From Pseudomonadota bacterium (GTDB lineage Bacteria; Pseudomonadota; Alphaproteobacteria; Rhizobiales; Rhizobiaceae): a stretch of 6,942 bases of DNA. Position 1 is the first letter of the stretch. Each line of letters begins with the position of its first letter. The stretch is taken from the NCBI GenBank assembly GCA_023387715.1, contig JAEWHQ010000312.1, positions 1 to 6,942 of the forward strand. The letters run 5' to 3'. The notes under the pieces were generated by a model. It was not told the DNA's origin, did not search any database, and saw nothing but the letters and a program-made list of their open reading frames with translations. Positions 1-6,627 of the stretch are shown piece by piece. The position numbers and the translations under genes were made by a program.

Positions 1-416
1 TGTCAGCCTTTTTTGGCGCCGCCACCAGCAATCTGGCCGCGATTTCCGCCGCCCTTTGCACCAGCCCTGACGCGCATCCCGACCAGACAAAGCGCTGGCT
101 GACAGGCCCTGTTTACGCTGTAACTTATGTCATTTTTGCACTGTTCGGCGCGTCACTGGTGGCGATATTTGCCGTGCTGCCGCCGGTGCTGATCGCACTG
201 ATTGCCGGACTTGCACTCTCCGGCCCCTTCATCAATGCCATGACACTGGCGCTCTCAAAAGAAAAAGAACGCTTAAGTGCGGTGGTCACCTTTGCTGTCA
301 CGGCTTCCGGCATTAGCTTTTTGAGCATCGGCTCTGCCTTCTGGGCGCTTGTTGCAGGGCTTTTAGTGGTTGCACTGGACTACGCCCAAGGCAAATTGTC
401 GCGCAAAACCGGCTGA
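1..416 (+). CDS. benE: BenE-family benzoate/H+ symporter, C-terminal part (5' end outside window)
   Basis: An open frame enters from the left edge (first full codon at base 3) and ends at TGA 414-416, giving the last 137 residues of a membrane protein. It opens with SNLAAISAALCTSPDAHPD, which resembles the conserved loop of BenE transporters (typically NLAAITAAICTGPEAHPD). Hydrophobic segments follow at about fragment residues 37-63, 65-85 and 98-128, with a short charged loop (SKEKERLS) between the second and third. BenE proteins are inner-membrane proton symporters first described for benzoate uptake; in organisms without benzoate genes nearby the true substrate is often unknown, and no aromatic catabolism gene is visible here. 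The protein ends with a short basic tail. The gene lies on the same strand as gcvT, but the riboswitch leader between them argues for a separate transcription unit. The family call is firm; the substrate is inferred. Confidence 0.85.
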   Translation, partial: SAFFGAATSNLAAISAALCTSPDAHPDQTKRWLTGPVYAVTYVIFALFGASLVAIFAVLPPVLIALIAGLALSGPFINAMTLALSKEKERLSAVVTFAVTASGISFLSIGSAFWALVAGLLVVALDYAQGKLSRKTG

Positions 417-496
417 AAGCCAACAGAAAGCGAGTGACTTAAGAGCCAGTTTCGGCTAAGTCATAACGCGTCGAGGGTAAGGAGCAACGAGGCTAC
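417..496 (+). other. benE-gcv spacer with one imperfect hairpin
   Basis: This spacer must hold the promoter of the gcv operon, but no convincing -35/-10 pair is seen; TTAAGA (439-444) and CATAAC (462-467), 17 bases apart, are the best and are weak. A hairpin is present at 435-463: TGACTT pairs with AAGTCA and AGCC with GGCT, with a three-base bulge (AAG) on the left arm and a six-base loop. No T-tract follows it, so it is a poor intrinsic terminator for benE. It could be a transcript-end structure or a protein site overlapping the gcv promoter. Confidence 0.4.
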
Positions 497-510
497 TGCC
501 CTGTCTGTCT

Positions 511-594
511 GCGGGAGAGAGTTGGGAGCAGATTACCTGTATCTCAGCCACCGAAGGGGAAATCGCCCGAAATCTCTCAGGTATCAAGAACCGC
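511..594 (+). promoter_or_regulatory. Glycine riboswitch aptamer 1
   Basis: P1 is GCGG (511-514) paired with CCGC (591-594). The next helix is GAGAGA (515-520) with TCTCTC (573-578). An arm at 523-546 (TGGGA with TCTCA, including a G-U pair, topped by CAG/CTG) precedes the conserved CACCGAAGGGGAAA stretch at 550-563. The conserved CTCTCAGG box is at 574-581. All core boxes match the class, so this copy should bind ligand. Confidence 0.9.
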
Positions 595-609
595 TGACAG
601 GAAAGGCAA

Positions 610-697
610 CTCTGGAAAGTCGGGGCTTTGCTCCCGCGCCGAAGGTGTAAGTGTAGTTTATATCAAACTATGCGAGTCTCTCAGGCTTCAGACAGAG
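610..697 (+). promoter_or_regulatory. Glycine riboswitch aptamer 2
   Basis: P1 is CTCTG (610-614) paired with CAGAG (693-697). The box after it is GGAAAG (614-619) rather than the usual GGAGAG, leaving one A-C mismatch opposite CTCTC (678-682). Arms are seen at 621-636 (CGGG with CCCG) and 654-670 (TAGTTT with AAACTA, loop ATATC). The conserved GCCGAAGG and CTCTCAGG boxes are at 638-645 and 678-685. The 5' strand of this P1 also complements the gcvT Shine-Dalgarno region, so aptamer 2 is probably the copy coupled to gene control. Confidence 0.9.
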
Positions 698-752
698 GGG
701 CACTGAAGCAACCGCATTTTGCGGAGGCATTCGTGCGACTTTTGGAGTTGAT
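698..752 (+). promoter_or_regulatory. Expression platform and ribosome binding site of gcvT
   Basis: The segment between aptamer 2 and the gcvT start holds a small hairpin, CCGCA (712-716) with TGCGG (720-724), with no T-tract after it. The Shine-Dalgarno GGAG is at 744-747, five bases before ATG 753. The stretch TTTGGAGTTG (741-750) can pair without a gap with CAACTCTGGA (607-616), which includes the 5' strand of aptamer 2 P1. Formation of P1 would free the ribosome site; the alternative helix would hide it. The pairing is read directly; its function is inferred. Confidence 0.6.
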
Positions 753-1862
753 ATGGGCGATACGGCACAAACCACGTTAAAAACCCTGCCATTGCAGGAT
801 CTTCATGAAGCAGCGAAAGCACGTTTTGGCGGCTTTGCCGGCTGGAACATGCCAATCACCTACCCGCTGGGCGTGATGAAAGAACATTTGCATGTGCGTG
901 AACAGGCTGGCCTGTTCGACATTTCCCACATGCGAGTCATCGAAATTTCCGGTGATGATGCAGCAAAGCTGTTGGCAGAAGCCTGCCCGCTTGATCCGCT
1001 TTCCATCCCGATGAACCAGTCAAAATACACATTTTTGCTGAACGAAAATGCAGGCGTCGAAGACGATCTGATTGTGACCCGTTTGGGCGAAAGCCGCTTC
1101 ATGATCGTTGCCAATGCCGGCAATGCGGATGCTGATATTGCGCATCTCAACAAAGTGGCAGCCGGTAAATCCGTAACCGTCAACCCGCTTGACCGTGTTC
1201 TGCTGGCGCTTCAGGGCCCTGCCGCTGCCGATGTTGCAGCCAAAGCAGGTGTTCCTGGCGGTGAGCTGACCTTCATGACCGGTGTCGAGCCTAAGGCTGA
1301 CTGGTTTGTCACCCGTTCCGGCTATACCGGTGAAGACGGTTTTGAAATTGCCCTGCCGGAAAAAGATGCCCGCGAACTGCTCGCCAAGCTCTTTGCCGAT
1401 GAGCGCGTTCAGTGGATCGGCCTTGCAGCACGTGACAGCCTGCGTCTGGAAGCCGGTCTTTGCCTGCATGGTCAGGACATCACCCCTGAAATTAATCCGG
1501 TGGATGCAGGTCTTCTCTGGGCTGTGCCAAAACCTGTGCGCGAAACTGCCGGCTTTATCGGCGCCAAAGCCTTTTTGGAAAAGCTCGCAGCCGGTGCCAA
1601 AGCCAAACGCGTTGGCCTGAAGCCAGAAGGCCGTCAGCCGGTTCGTGCAGATATTGAACTCTTTGATGCAGACGGCAACAAAATCGGTCGCGTCACCTCC
1701 GGCGGCTTCGGCCCTTCAGCCGGTCATCCGGTGGCGATGGGTTATGTCACCCCTGAATTTGCTGCTGTCGGCTCCCGTGTTTTTGCAGATATCCGCGGTA
1801 ATCTTGTACCGCTTGATGTTCATTCACTTCCATTTACACCGCATCACTACCACAAAGGATAA
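753..1862 (+). CDS. gcvT: Aminomethyltransferase, T protein of the glycine cleavage system
   Basis: This 369-residue protein should take the aminomethyl group carried on lipoylated GcvH, release ammonia and pass the one-carbon unit to tetrahydrofolate, making 5,10-methylene-tetrahydrofolate in the cytoplasm. The length fits the family. Recognisable parts are the N-terminal [19 protein letters not shown] (17-35), DISHM (56-60), and the folate-site stretch GVEDDLIV (101-108), which carries the conserved aspartate pair near the catalytic position. [12 protein letters not shown] (188-199), [18 protein letters not shown] (226-243), and the C-terminal beta-barrel signature [21 protein letters not shown] (312-332) follow. 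No key motif is missing. The ATG at 753 has GGAG five bases upstream, matches the family N-terminus and sits just after the glycine riboswitch. It is first gene of the operon; its stop lies five bases before the gcvH start, and the gcvH ribosome site overlaps its last codons. Confidence 0.97.
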   Translation: MGDTAQTTLKTLPLQDLHEAAKARFGGFAGWNMPITYPLGVMKEHLHVREQAGLFDISHMRVIEISGDDAAKLLAEACPLDPLSIPMNQSKYTFLLNENAGVEDDLIVTRLGESRFMIVANAGNADADIAHLNKVAAGKSVTVNPLDRVLLALQGPAAADVAAKAGVPGGELTFMTGVEPKADWFVTRSGYTGEDGFEIALPEKDARELLAKLFADERVQWIGLAARDSLRLEAGLCLHGQDITPEINPVDAGLLWAVPKPVRETAGFIGAKAFLEKLAAGAKAKRVGLKPEGRQPVRADIELFDADGNKIGRVTSGGFGPSAGHPVAMGYVTPEFAAVGSRVFADIRGNLVPLDVHSLPFTPHHYHKG

Positions 1863-1867
1863 CAATC

Positions 1868-2236
1868 ATGGCCTCTATCCTGTTCACCGAAGATCACGAA
1901 TGGATCAACAACGATAATGGCACCGCCACTGTCGGCATTACCGTACATGCGCAAGAACAGCTCGGCGACCTCGTATTCGTCGAACTGCCGGAAGTTGGCC
2001 GCAAGGTTACTAAAGGCGATGCCATCGTTGTGGTAGAATCCGTTAAAGCTGCTTCCGACGTTTACGCACCGGTTGACGGTGAAATCGTTGAAATCAACGA
2101 TGCAGTTGTTAACGATCCATCCCTCATCAATCAGGCCGCAGAAGGCGAAGGCTGGTTGTTCAAGCTGAAGCTTTCCGATGAAGGCCAGCTGAATGGTCTG
2201 CTCGATGCAGCCGGTTATAAGGCACTGGTAGACTAA
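1868..2236 (+). CDS. gcvH: Lipoyl carrier H protein of the glycine cleavage system
   Basis: This 122-residue protein is the mobile carrier of the system: its lipoyl arm takes the aminomethyl group from GcvP, presents it to GcvT and is re-oxidised by lipoamide dehydrogenase. The lipoyl-domain signature [20 protein letters not shown] spans residues 54-73, with Lys60 in the ESVKA context as the expected lipoylated residue. The N-terminal FTEDHEWI (6-13) and the EGWLFKL stretch (94-100) are also typical of H proteins, and the length is normal. AAAGGA (1854-1859), eight bases before the ATG, is the ribosome site and overlaps the end of gcvT, so the two are likely translated from one mRNA. Its TAA shares one base with the gcvP ATG (TAATG), which points to coupled translation. 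No lipoyl attachment enzyme gene is in the window. Confidence 0.97.
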   Translation: MASILFTEDHEWINNDNGTATVGITVHAQEQLGDLVFVELPEVGRKVTKGDAIVVVESVKAASDVYAPVDGEIVEINDAVVNDPSLINQAAEGEGWLFKLKLSDEGQLNGLLDAAGYKALVD

Positions 2237-5034
2237 TGACACAGGGTTCACTTCCATTTGTGGACCGTCATATCGGTCCCCGCGATGCGGATGAGCGCAC
2301 CATGCTTGGTGCTCTCGGTGTCTCCTCGCTGGAAACACTCATCACACAGGCCGTGCCGGAATCCATTCGCTTTAACCGCGAACTGGATCTGCCGCAGCCT
2401 TTGAGCGAAGCAGCAGCTCTGGCTGAACTTCAGCAGGTGATGAACCGCAATATCGTCAAAAAAAGCTTTATCGGTGCAGGTTACAGCGGTTGCTACACCC
2501 CACCGGTGATCCAGCGTAACCTGTTTGAAAATCCGGCATGGTACACGGCCTATACGCCTTACCAGTCAGAAATCAGTCAGGGTCGTCTGGAATTGCTGTT
2601 CCACTTCCAGACACTGGTAACCGAGTTGACCGGTCTGCCTGTTGCTTGCGCATCCTTGCTTGATGAAGCAACGGCTGTGGCAGAAGCAATGGCTATTGCT
2701 TACCGCCATCACCGCGAAAACCGCCACCGTGTGCTGATTGCCGGTGAACTGCATGCCCAGACTCTGGACGTGCTGCGCACCCGTGCTGAGCCTTTGGGCA
2801 TCACCATTGAAACATCAGGCGATGTCGATGCAGACACCACTGCTCTGATCGTTCCTTGGCCTGATACAAAGGGCGTTTACGGCGATTATAAAGCGGTGAT
2901 TGCTGCTGCAAAAGCACTTGGCACACAGGTGATTGCTGTTGCCGATCCGCTGGCTCTGACTGTCACAGAAGCGCCTGCTGAATGGGGTGCTGATATGGCC
3001 GTTGGTTCCATGCAGCGCTTTGGCGTGCCGATGGGCTTTGGTGGCCCGCACGCAGCCTATCTCGGCGTGTCACAGGCTTTGACCCGTATCATTCCGGGGC
3101 GTATCGTTGGCCAGTCCACCGATGCACACGGCCGTGTTGGTTACCGTCTGGCATTGCAAACCCGTGAGCAGCATATCCGTCGTGATAAAGCCACATCCAA
3201 CATCTGTACTGCTCAGGCATTGCTGGCCAATATGGCTGCATCTTATGCTATTTATCATGGCCCTTCGGGCTTGCAGTCGATTGCAACAGAAGTTGCAAAA
3301 CGCGCAAGCAATTTTGCCGATGCCGTGAAAAAAGCAGGCTTTGAACTGGCTGGCGACAAGCTGTTTGACACTGTCACCATCAAAGTTCCGGGCAAAGCTG
3401 CATCCATTGCTGCCGAAGCTGATAAAGCTGACCGCCTGCTGCGCATCATTGATGCTGACACCGTGGCTGTGGCTTTTGATGAAACTTCAAGCGACGAAGA
3501 CGTGGCAGCAATTGCCGCTCTCTTTGGTGCAACTGTTGCAAGCACTGATGCGACCCGTCTGCCATCGAAGCGCACGCTGGCCTTCCTGACACAGGAAGTG
3601 TTCCATCAGCACCGCTCCGAAACCGAAATGATGCGCTTCTTGCGTCGTTTGGCAGATAAAGATCTGGCGCTTGACCGTGCGATGATTCCGCTCGGCTCTT
3701 GCACCATGAAGCTCAATGCGGCCGCAGAAATGATGCCTGTCAGCTGGAATACAGTTGCCAATATGCATCCGTTTGCACCGGCAGAACAGAGCACGGGCTA
3801 TGCCCAGATGACCTCCGACGTTGAAAACTGGCTTTGCGAAATCACCGGCTTTGCCGCTGTTTCCTTGCAGCCAAACGCCGGTAGTCAGGGTGAATATGCC
3901 GGTCTTCTGGCAATCCGCCGTTACCATCAGTCCCGTGGCGACCATCAGCGCGATATCTGCCTGATTCCGTCATCGGCGCATGGTACCAACCCTGCCAGCG
4001 CAAGCATGGCCGGAATGAAAGTGGTTGTGGTCAACTGTCTGCCGGAAGGCGACATCGACATTGAAGACCTCAAGGCAAAAGCTGAAAAACACAGCGCCAA
4101 CCTTGCAGCCTTCATGATCACCTACCCCTCCACTTACGGTGTGTTTGAAGAAGGCATCCGCGAATTCTGCGAGATCGTTCATTCCCATGGCGGTCAGGTC
4201 TATTTCGACGGTGCAAACCTTAACGCTCTGGTTGGCCTTGGCCGTCCTTGCGATATTGGTGCCGACGTTTGCCACATGAACCTGCATAAGACATTCTGCA
4301 TCCCGCATGGTGGCGGCGGACCGGGCGTTGGCCCGATCGGTGTTGCCAAGCATCTGGTGCCGTTTATCCCGGGTCACGTGGAAAAAGGCACAAGCAATGC
4401 GGTTTCCGCAGCACCATTCGGCAGTGCGTCCATTCTGGTCATCACATGGATGTATATCCGTATGATGGGCGGTGCCGGTCTCAAACGCGCCACCAAAATG
4501 GCCATTCTCAACGCCAACTATATTGCGCATCGTCTGGAAGGCCACTTCCCGATCCTTTATAAAGGCAAGAACGGCCGCGTGGCACATGAGTGCATCGTGG
4601 ACACCCGCGTGTTGAAAGATCAGGCAGGCATCAGCGTTGAAGATGTTGCCAAGCGTCTGATCGACTACGGCTTCCATGCGCCAACCATGTCATGGCCGGT
4701 TTCCGGCACATTGATGATTGAGCCGACCGAATCCGAACCATTGGCTGAGATTGACCGTCTGTGTGACGCCATGATCGCCATTGCCGGTGAAGCGGACAAG
4801 GTTGCCTCCGGCCATTGGCCATTGGAAGACAACCCGCTGGTCAATGCCCCGCACACTGCCATTGATACAATCGGTGGTGAATGGACACATCCTTACTCAC
4901 GTCAGGAAGCTGTATTCCCGAATGCAGATGCTGATCCGACCGCCAAATACTGGCCGCCGGTATCCCGCATCGACAACGTGGCCGGCGATCGTAACCTGAT
5001 CTGCTCATGCCCTCCGATGCAGGCTTATGCCTAA
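2236..5034 (+). CDS. gcvP: Glycine dehydrogenase (decarboxylating), P protein, single chain
   Basis: This 932-residue pyridoxal-phosphate enzyme decarboxylates glycine and loads the remaining aminomethyl group onto the lipoyl arm of GcvH. It is the single-chain form, not the split GcvPA/GcvPB form. The N-terminal half contains the signature around residues 76-125 ([31 protein letters not shown]). The C-terminal half starts near residue 450 and has [10 protein letters not shown] (485-494), [11 protein letters not shown] (579-589) and the PLP site [18 protein letters not shown], in which Lys685 is the expected Schiff-base lysine and HGGGGPG is at 691-697. It closes with the usual short basic-acidic tail. 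Length and motifs are normal for alphaproteobacterial P proteins. The ATG overlaps the gcvH stop by one base; only a weak AAGG (2219-2222) lies upstream, so translation probably depends on gcvH. It is the last gene of the operon, followed 20 bases on by a strong terminator. Confidence 0.97.
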   Translation: MTQGSLPFVDRHIGPRDADERTMLGALGVSSLETLITQAVPESIRFNRELDLPQPLSEAAALAELQQVMNRNIVKKSFIGAGYSGCYTPPVIQRNLFENPAWYTAYTPYQSEISQGRLELLFHFQTLVTELTGLPVACASLLDEATAVAEAMAIAYRHHRENRHRVLIAGELHAQTLDVLRTRAEPLGITIETSGDVDADTTALIVPWPDTKGVYGDYKAVIAAAKALGTQVIAVADPLALTVTEAPAEWGADMAVGSMQRFGVPMGFGGPHAAYLGVSQALTRIIPGRIVGQSTDAHGRVGYRLALQTREQHIRRDKATSNICTAQALLANMAASYAIYHGPSGLQSIATEVAKRASNFADAVKKAGFELAGDKLFDTVTIKVPGKAASIAAEADKADRLLRIIDADTVAVAFDETSSDEDVAAIAALFGATVASTDATRLPSKRTLAFLTQEVFHQHRSETEMMRFLRRLADKDLALDRAMIPLGSCTMKLNAAAEMMPVSWNTVANMHPFAPAEQSTGYAQMTSDVENWLCEITGFAAVSLQPNAGSQGEYAGLLAIRRYHQSRGDHQRDICLIPSSAHGTNPASASMAGMKVVVVNCLPEGDIDIEDLKAKAEKHSANLAAFMITYPSTYGVFEEGIREFCEIVHSHGGQVYFDGANLNALVGLGRPCDIGADVCHMNLHKTFCIPHGGGGPGVGPIGVAKHLVPFIPGHVEKGTSNAVSAAPFGSASILVITWMYIRMMGGAGLKRATKMAILNANYIAHRLEGHFPILYKGKNGRVAHECIVDTRVLKDQAGISVEDVAKRLIDYGFHAPTMSWPVSGTLMIEPTESEPLAEIDRLCDAMIAIAGEADKVASGHWPLEDNPLVNAPHTAIDTIGGEWTHPYSRQEAVFPNADADPTAKYWPPVSRIDNVAGDRNLICSCPPMQAYA

Positions 5035-5053
5035 TTCAGACAGCTAAATTTGC

Positions 5054-5088
5054 AAAAAAGGCGCCATGGGAAACCATGGCGCCTTTTT
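5054..5088 (+). terminator. Strong intrinsic terminator of the gcvTHP operon
   Basis: A perfect 10-bp stem, GGCGCCATGG (5060-5069) with CCATGGCGCC (5074-5083), closes a GAAA tetraloop and is followed by TTTTTCTTTT. Six A at 5054-5059 face the T-tract, so the hairpin could also work to some degree on the other strand. It begins 19 bases after the gcvP stop. Confidence 0.93.
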
Positions 5089-5123
5089 CTTTTATCACGC
5101 AAAGCATTTTCACCAGCAGTGGC

Positions 5124-5165
5124 TGGCTGCCCAGTCATGGCTGCCAAGTAGTTGCTGCCAAGTAC
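5124..5165. repeat. Three tandem copies of a 14-bp repeat
   Basis: Three adjacent 14-base units are seen: TGGCTGCCCAGTCA (5124-5137), TGGCTGCCAAGTAG (5138-5151) and TTGCTGCCAAGTAC (5152-5165). A decayed fourth unit may begin at 5166 (TGGTTGAC). It lies between two terminators that face each other and is in no believable gene. It looks like a minisatellite made by slippage; no function is evident. Confidence 0.7.
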
Positions 5166-5199
5166 TGGTTGACTGAATATGTCTGTTCAAATTTCGGGC

Positions 5200-5229
5200 A
5201 AAAAAAGAGCCGGACTAAAAAGCCCGGCT
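5200..5229 (-). terminator. Intrinsic terminator of the minus-strand small RNA
   Basis: On the minus strand AGCCGGGCU pairs with AGUCCGGCU (complement of 5221-5229 and 5208-5216) as a 9-bp stem with one G-U pair and a UUUU loop, followed by C and seven U (complement of 5200-5206). On the plus strand the inner pair is an A-C mismatch and no T-run follows directly, so the orientation is clear. Confidence 0.85.
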
Positions 5230-5313
5230 TAAAATTTATGAAGGTGCCTTAAAGGCAAAACCTTCAGAGGGGAACACTTACCGCGCGCAATGGGAGGAGG
5301 CACAGCGGTAAGT
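5200..5313 (-). ncRNA. Candidate trans-acting small RNA with CCUCCUCCC anti-Shine-Dalgarno loop (CcsR/cuckoo/alpha-r14 type)
   Basis: Read on the minus strand, about 114 nt fold into three stem-loops. The first joins ACTTACCGC with GCGGTAAGT (perfect 9 bp, plus-strand 5305-5313 and 5276-5284). It is extended by GUGC/GCGC, and its loop shows CCUCCUCCC (complement of 5292-5300). A pyrimidine-rich linker GUUCCCCUCU (complement of 5266-5275) follows. The second hairpin is GAAGGT with ACCTTC (5260-5265 and 5240-5245) with GCCT/AGGC inside. The third is the terminator. Both the extension of the first stem and the terminator stem use G-U pairs that become A-C mismatches on the plus strand, which favours minus-strand transcription. 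A promoter at 5320-5348 sits at the right distance. Known alphaproteobacterial CcsR, cuckoo and alpha-r14 RNAs share the CCUCCUCCC loop, similar size and a Rho-independent terminator. They are often stress-induced and found near DUF1127 genes; no DUF1127 gene is seen here. The structure is seen; the family is inferred. Confidence 0.75.
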
Positions 5314-5319
5314 AACCCT

Positions 5320-5348
5320 GATATGGATCAGCGGTCGTTAATATTCAA
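5320..5348 (-). promoter_or_regulatory. Promoter of the small RNA, heat-shock sigma (RpoH)-like
   Basis: On the minus strand TTGAAT (complement of 5343-5348) and CATATC (complement of 5320-5325) are separated by exactly 17 bases. The predicted start is about seven bases on, near 5313, exactly where the first hairpin begins. TTGAA with a CATAT-type -10 resembles alphaproteobacterial RpoH promoters, but a housekeeping sigma could also use it. A TTGACA (complement of 5356-5361) lies further upstream without a suitable -10. Confidence 0.6.
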
Positions 5349-5568
5349 CCCCTTTTGTCAAATTTTGTGAACATTTCGGTAAAAAATGAAAATTCATTTG
5401 AAAAAACACTGATAAAACAGTGAATGTGCAACCAAAGAGCTTAAATCACTTTCGTATTTCAACTCAAAATCACCTGCTCAAACATTTTTAAAGAATCAGC
5501 ATTTCTTTTTTGCGGCGGTGCGCGATACTGTTCGCCAAAAATCAGCCACTTAAACAAAAGGGGAAATC
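5349..5568. other. AT-rich intergenic region upstream of the oxidoreductase
   Basis: No gene is supported on either strand. Two small inverted repeats are present: AAATGAA-AA-TTCATTT (5384-5399) and CACTG-ATAAAA-CAGTG (5407-5422). The AT-rich stretch must carry the upstream part of the small RNA promoter on one strand and the promoter of the oxidoreductase gene on the other. No clear plus-strand -35/-10 pair is seen. AGGGGA (5559-5564) is the ribosome site of the next gene. Confidence 0.5.
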
Positions 5569-6555
5569 ATGTTCAGGTGGGGCATCCTGTCAACGGCGAA
5601 TATCGGCATCAATCAGGTTATTCCGGCAATCTGTGCCAGTGAGAATGGTGTTGCGCACGCCATTGCCAGCCGCGATTTGGCCAAAGCGCGTCACGTTGCT
5701 GATCGTTTTGGTATGAAACACGCCTTCGGCTCCTATGACGAGCTGCTTGCCTGCGATGAGATCGACGGAATTTACATTCCGCTGCCGACATCACAACATG
5801 TGGAATGGACGCTCAAAGCGGCAAAAGCCGGTAAACATGTCTTATGTGAAAAGCCGATTGCGCTTAAAACGGCAGAAATCGATGCGCTGATTGCTGCGCG
5901 TGATCAATATGGCGTCGTGATTTCTGAAGCTTTCATGGTTTATTACCATCCGCAATGGATCAAACTGCGTGAACTCCTGCAAGAAGGTGTGATCGGGCAT
6001 TTACGCCGCGTGGAAGGCGTTTTCACCTACTTCAACAATGACCCCGCCAATATGCGCAATCAATTATCGCTTGGCGGTGGCGGTTTGCCTGATATCGGCG
6101 TTTATCCGGTAGTTACCACCCGCATGAGCACCGGCCTTGAGCCAAAGCGCATCCGCGCGCAGATAGAATTTGACCCCACCTTCAAAACCGACCGCTACGC
6201 CAGTGTAGAAGCGCAATTTGATGGTTTTGATTTGCATTTTTATGTGGCGACCCAGATGGCCTACCGCCAATCAATGATTTTTCATGGCGATAAAGGCTAT
6301 ATTGAAGTGCATGCTCCCTTCAATCCGCTCAAATATGACCATGCCCGGATTAGCGTGCATAATGTCACCCGCGACACCACAACCACCTACAGCTTCCAGA
6401 ATATTAATCAGTATCAGTTGCAAGCTGGAACATTTGTGCGTAAAGCACGCGGCGCACCTGTCAGTGTTTTCAGTCTTGAAAACTCAAAAGGTAATCAGCA
6501 TTTCATTGATATGGTCTATGAAGCCGGAAAAAAAGGAAACTGGACAGAGGTTTAA
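5569..6555 (+). CDS. Gfo/Idh/MocA-family NAD(P)-dependent oxidoreductase
   Basis: This 328-residue protein has the two-domain plan of the Gfo/Idh/MocA family: an N-terminal Rossmann fold for NAD(P) and a C-terminal alpha/beta substrate domain. The nucleotide site reads WGILSTANIG (4-13), the variant with serine in place of the second glycine, seen in sugar dehydrogenase-like members such as D-xylose dehydrogenase and anhydrofructose reductase relatives. PLPTSQH (71-77) and CEKPIAL (93-99) follow, with Lys95 the family's conserved catalytic-site lysine. The domain link carries GGGGLPDIGVYP (169-180), with Asp175 and Tyr179. The tail LENSKGNQHFIDMVYEAGKKGNW fits the subfamily end. No signal peptide is seen, so it is cytoplasmic. 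The ATG has AGGGGA five bases upstream. It stands alone between a small RNA gene and dnaK, so context gives no substrate; a sugar or polyol is a family-based guess only. Confidence 0.88.
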   Translation: MFRWGILSTANIGINQVIPAICASENGVAHAIASRDLAKARHVADRFGMKHAFGSYDELLACDEIDGIYIPLPTSQHVEWTLKAAKAGKHVLCEKPIALKTAEIDALIAARDQYGVVISEAFMVYYHPQWIKLRELLQEGVIGHLRRVEGVFTYFNNDPANMRNQLSLGGGGLPDIGVYPVVTTRMSTGLEPKRIRAQIEFDPTFKTDRYASVEAQFDGFDLHFYVATQMAYRQSMIFHGDKGYIEVHAPFNPLKYDHARISVHNVTRDTTTTYSFQNINQYQLQAGTFVRKARGAPVSVFSLENSKGNQHFIDMVYEAGKKGNWTEV

Positions 6556-6593
6556 GACGTTTTTTCATGGTTTCAGGCAAAATACTGTCACTT

Positions 6594-6610
6594 GTGGCAG
6601 GAATCTTGCA
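6594..6610 (+). promoter_or_regulatory. Sigma-54-like promoter motif upstream of dnaK
   Basis: TGGCAGGAATCTTGCA (6595-6610) has the GG (6596-6597) and GC (6608-6609) pairs separated by exactly ten bases, as required at -24/-12, and matches TGGCAC-N5-TTGCA except for one base. No enhancer-binding site was looked for beyond this window region, and the left half also lies in a small hairpin (6585-6600). It may be a chance match. Confidence 0.3.
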
Positions 6611-6627
6611 GAACTGGCCTAAACCGA

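Larger units (their letters stand above)
497..752 (+). promoter_or_regulatory. Tandem (two-aptamer) glycine riboswitch, gcvT leader
   Basis: Two copies of the glycine aptamer core lie in tandem directly upstream of gcvT. Each has the 5' P1 strand plus a GGAGAG-like box, a CCGAAG box, a CTCTCAGG box and then a GACAG box (551-556, 574-581 and 596-600 in the first; 639-644, 678-685 and 691-695 in the second). In this RNA class glycine binding controls glycine cleavage or transport genes, and position before gcvTHP is classic. Bases 497-505 (TGCC, CTGTC) can pair with the inter-aptamer linker (GACAG 596-600 and GGCA 605-608, with GAAA bulged out). This is the place of the leader-linker (P0, kink-turn) helix known in full-length glycine riboswitches. 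No terminator hairpin with a T-tract follows aptamer 2, so control is probably at translation initiation. Confidence 0.95.

Noticed and set aside
435..463. Hairpin after benE as an intrinsic terminator
   Set aside because: The stem is interrupted by a bulge and no T-tract follows it.
712..724. Hairpin CCGCA/TGCGG as a transcription terminator of the riboswitch
   Set aside because: The stem is only 5 bp and no T-tract follows, so it cannot be a normal intrinsic terminator.
1847..2338. Minus-strand open frame of 163 codons across gcvH
   Set aside because: It is antisense to gcvH and the start of gcvP, both with clear family motifs; there is no ribosome site or promoter support.
3970..4677. 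Minus-strand open frame of 235 codons inside gcvP
   Set aside because: It is fully antisense to the conserved catalytic half of gcvP and its translation resembles no known family; it is a shadow of strong codon bias.
5007..5252. Plus-strand open frame of 81 codons after gcvP
   Set aside because: It overlaps the end of gcvP, runs through the strong terminator, the 14-bp repeat and the small RNA terminator, and has no protein-like composition or ribosome site.
5292..5325. GGGAGGAGG as a very strong plus-strand ribosome site
   Set aside because: No start codon with an open frame lies at a suitable distance; the string is better explained as the complement of the CCUCCUCCC loop of the minus-strand RNA.
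6540..6566. T-run at 6560-6565 as a terminator for the oxidoreductase gene
   Set aside because: Only a four-base AAAC/GTTT pairing is found before it, so there is no stable stem; reading into the dnaK region cannot be excluded.
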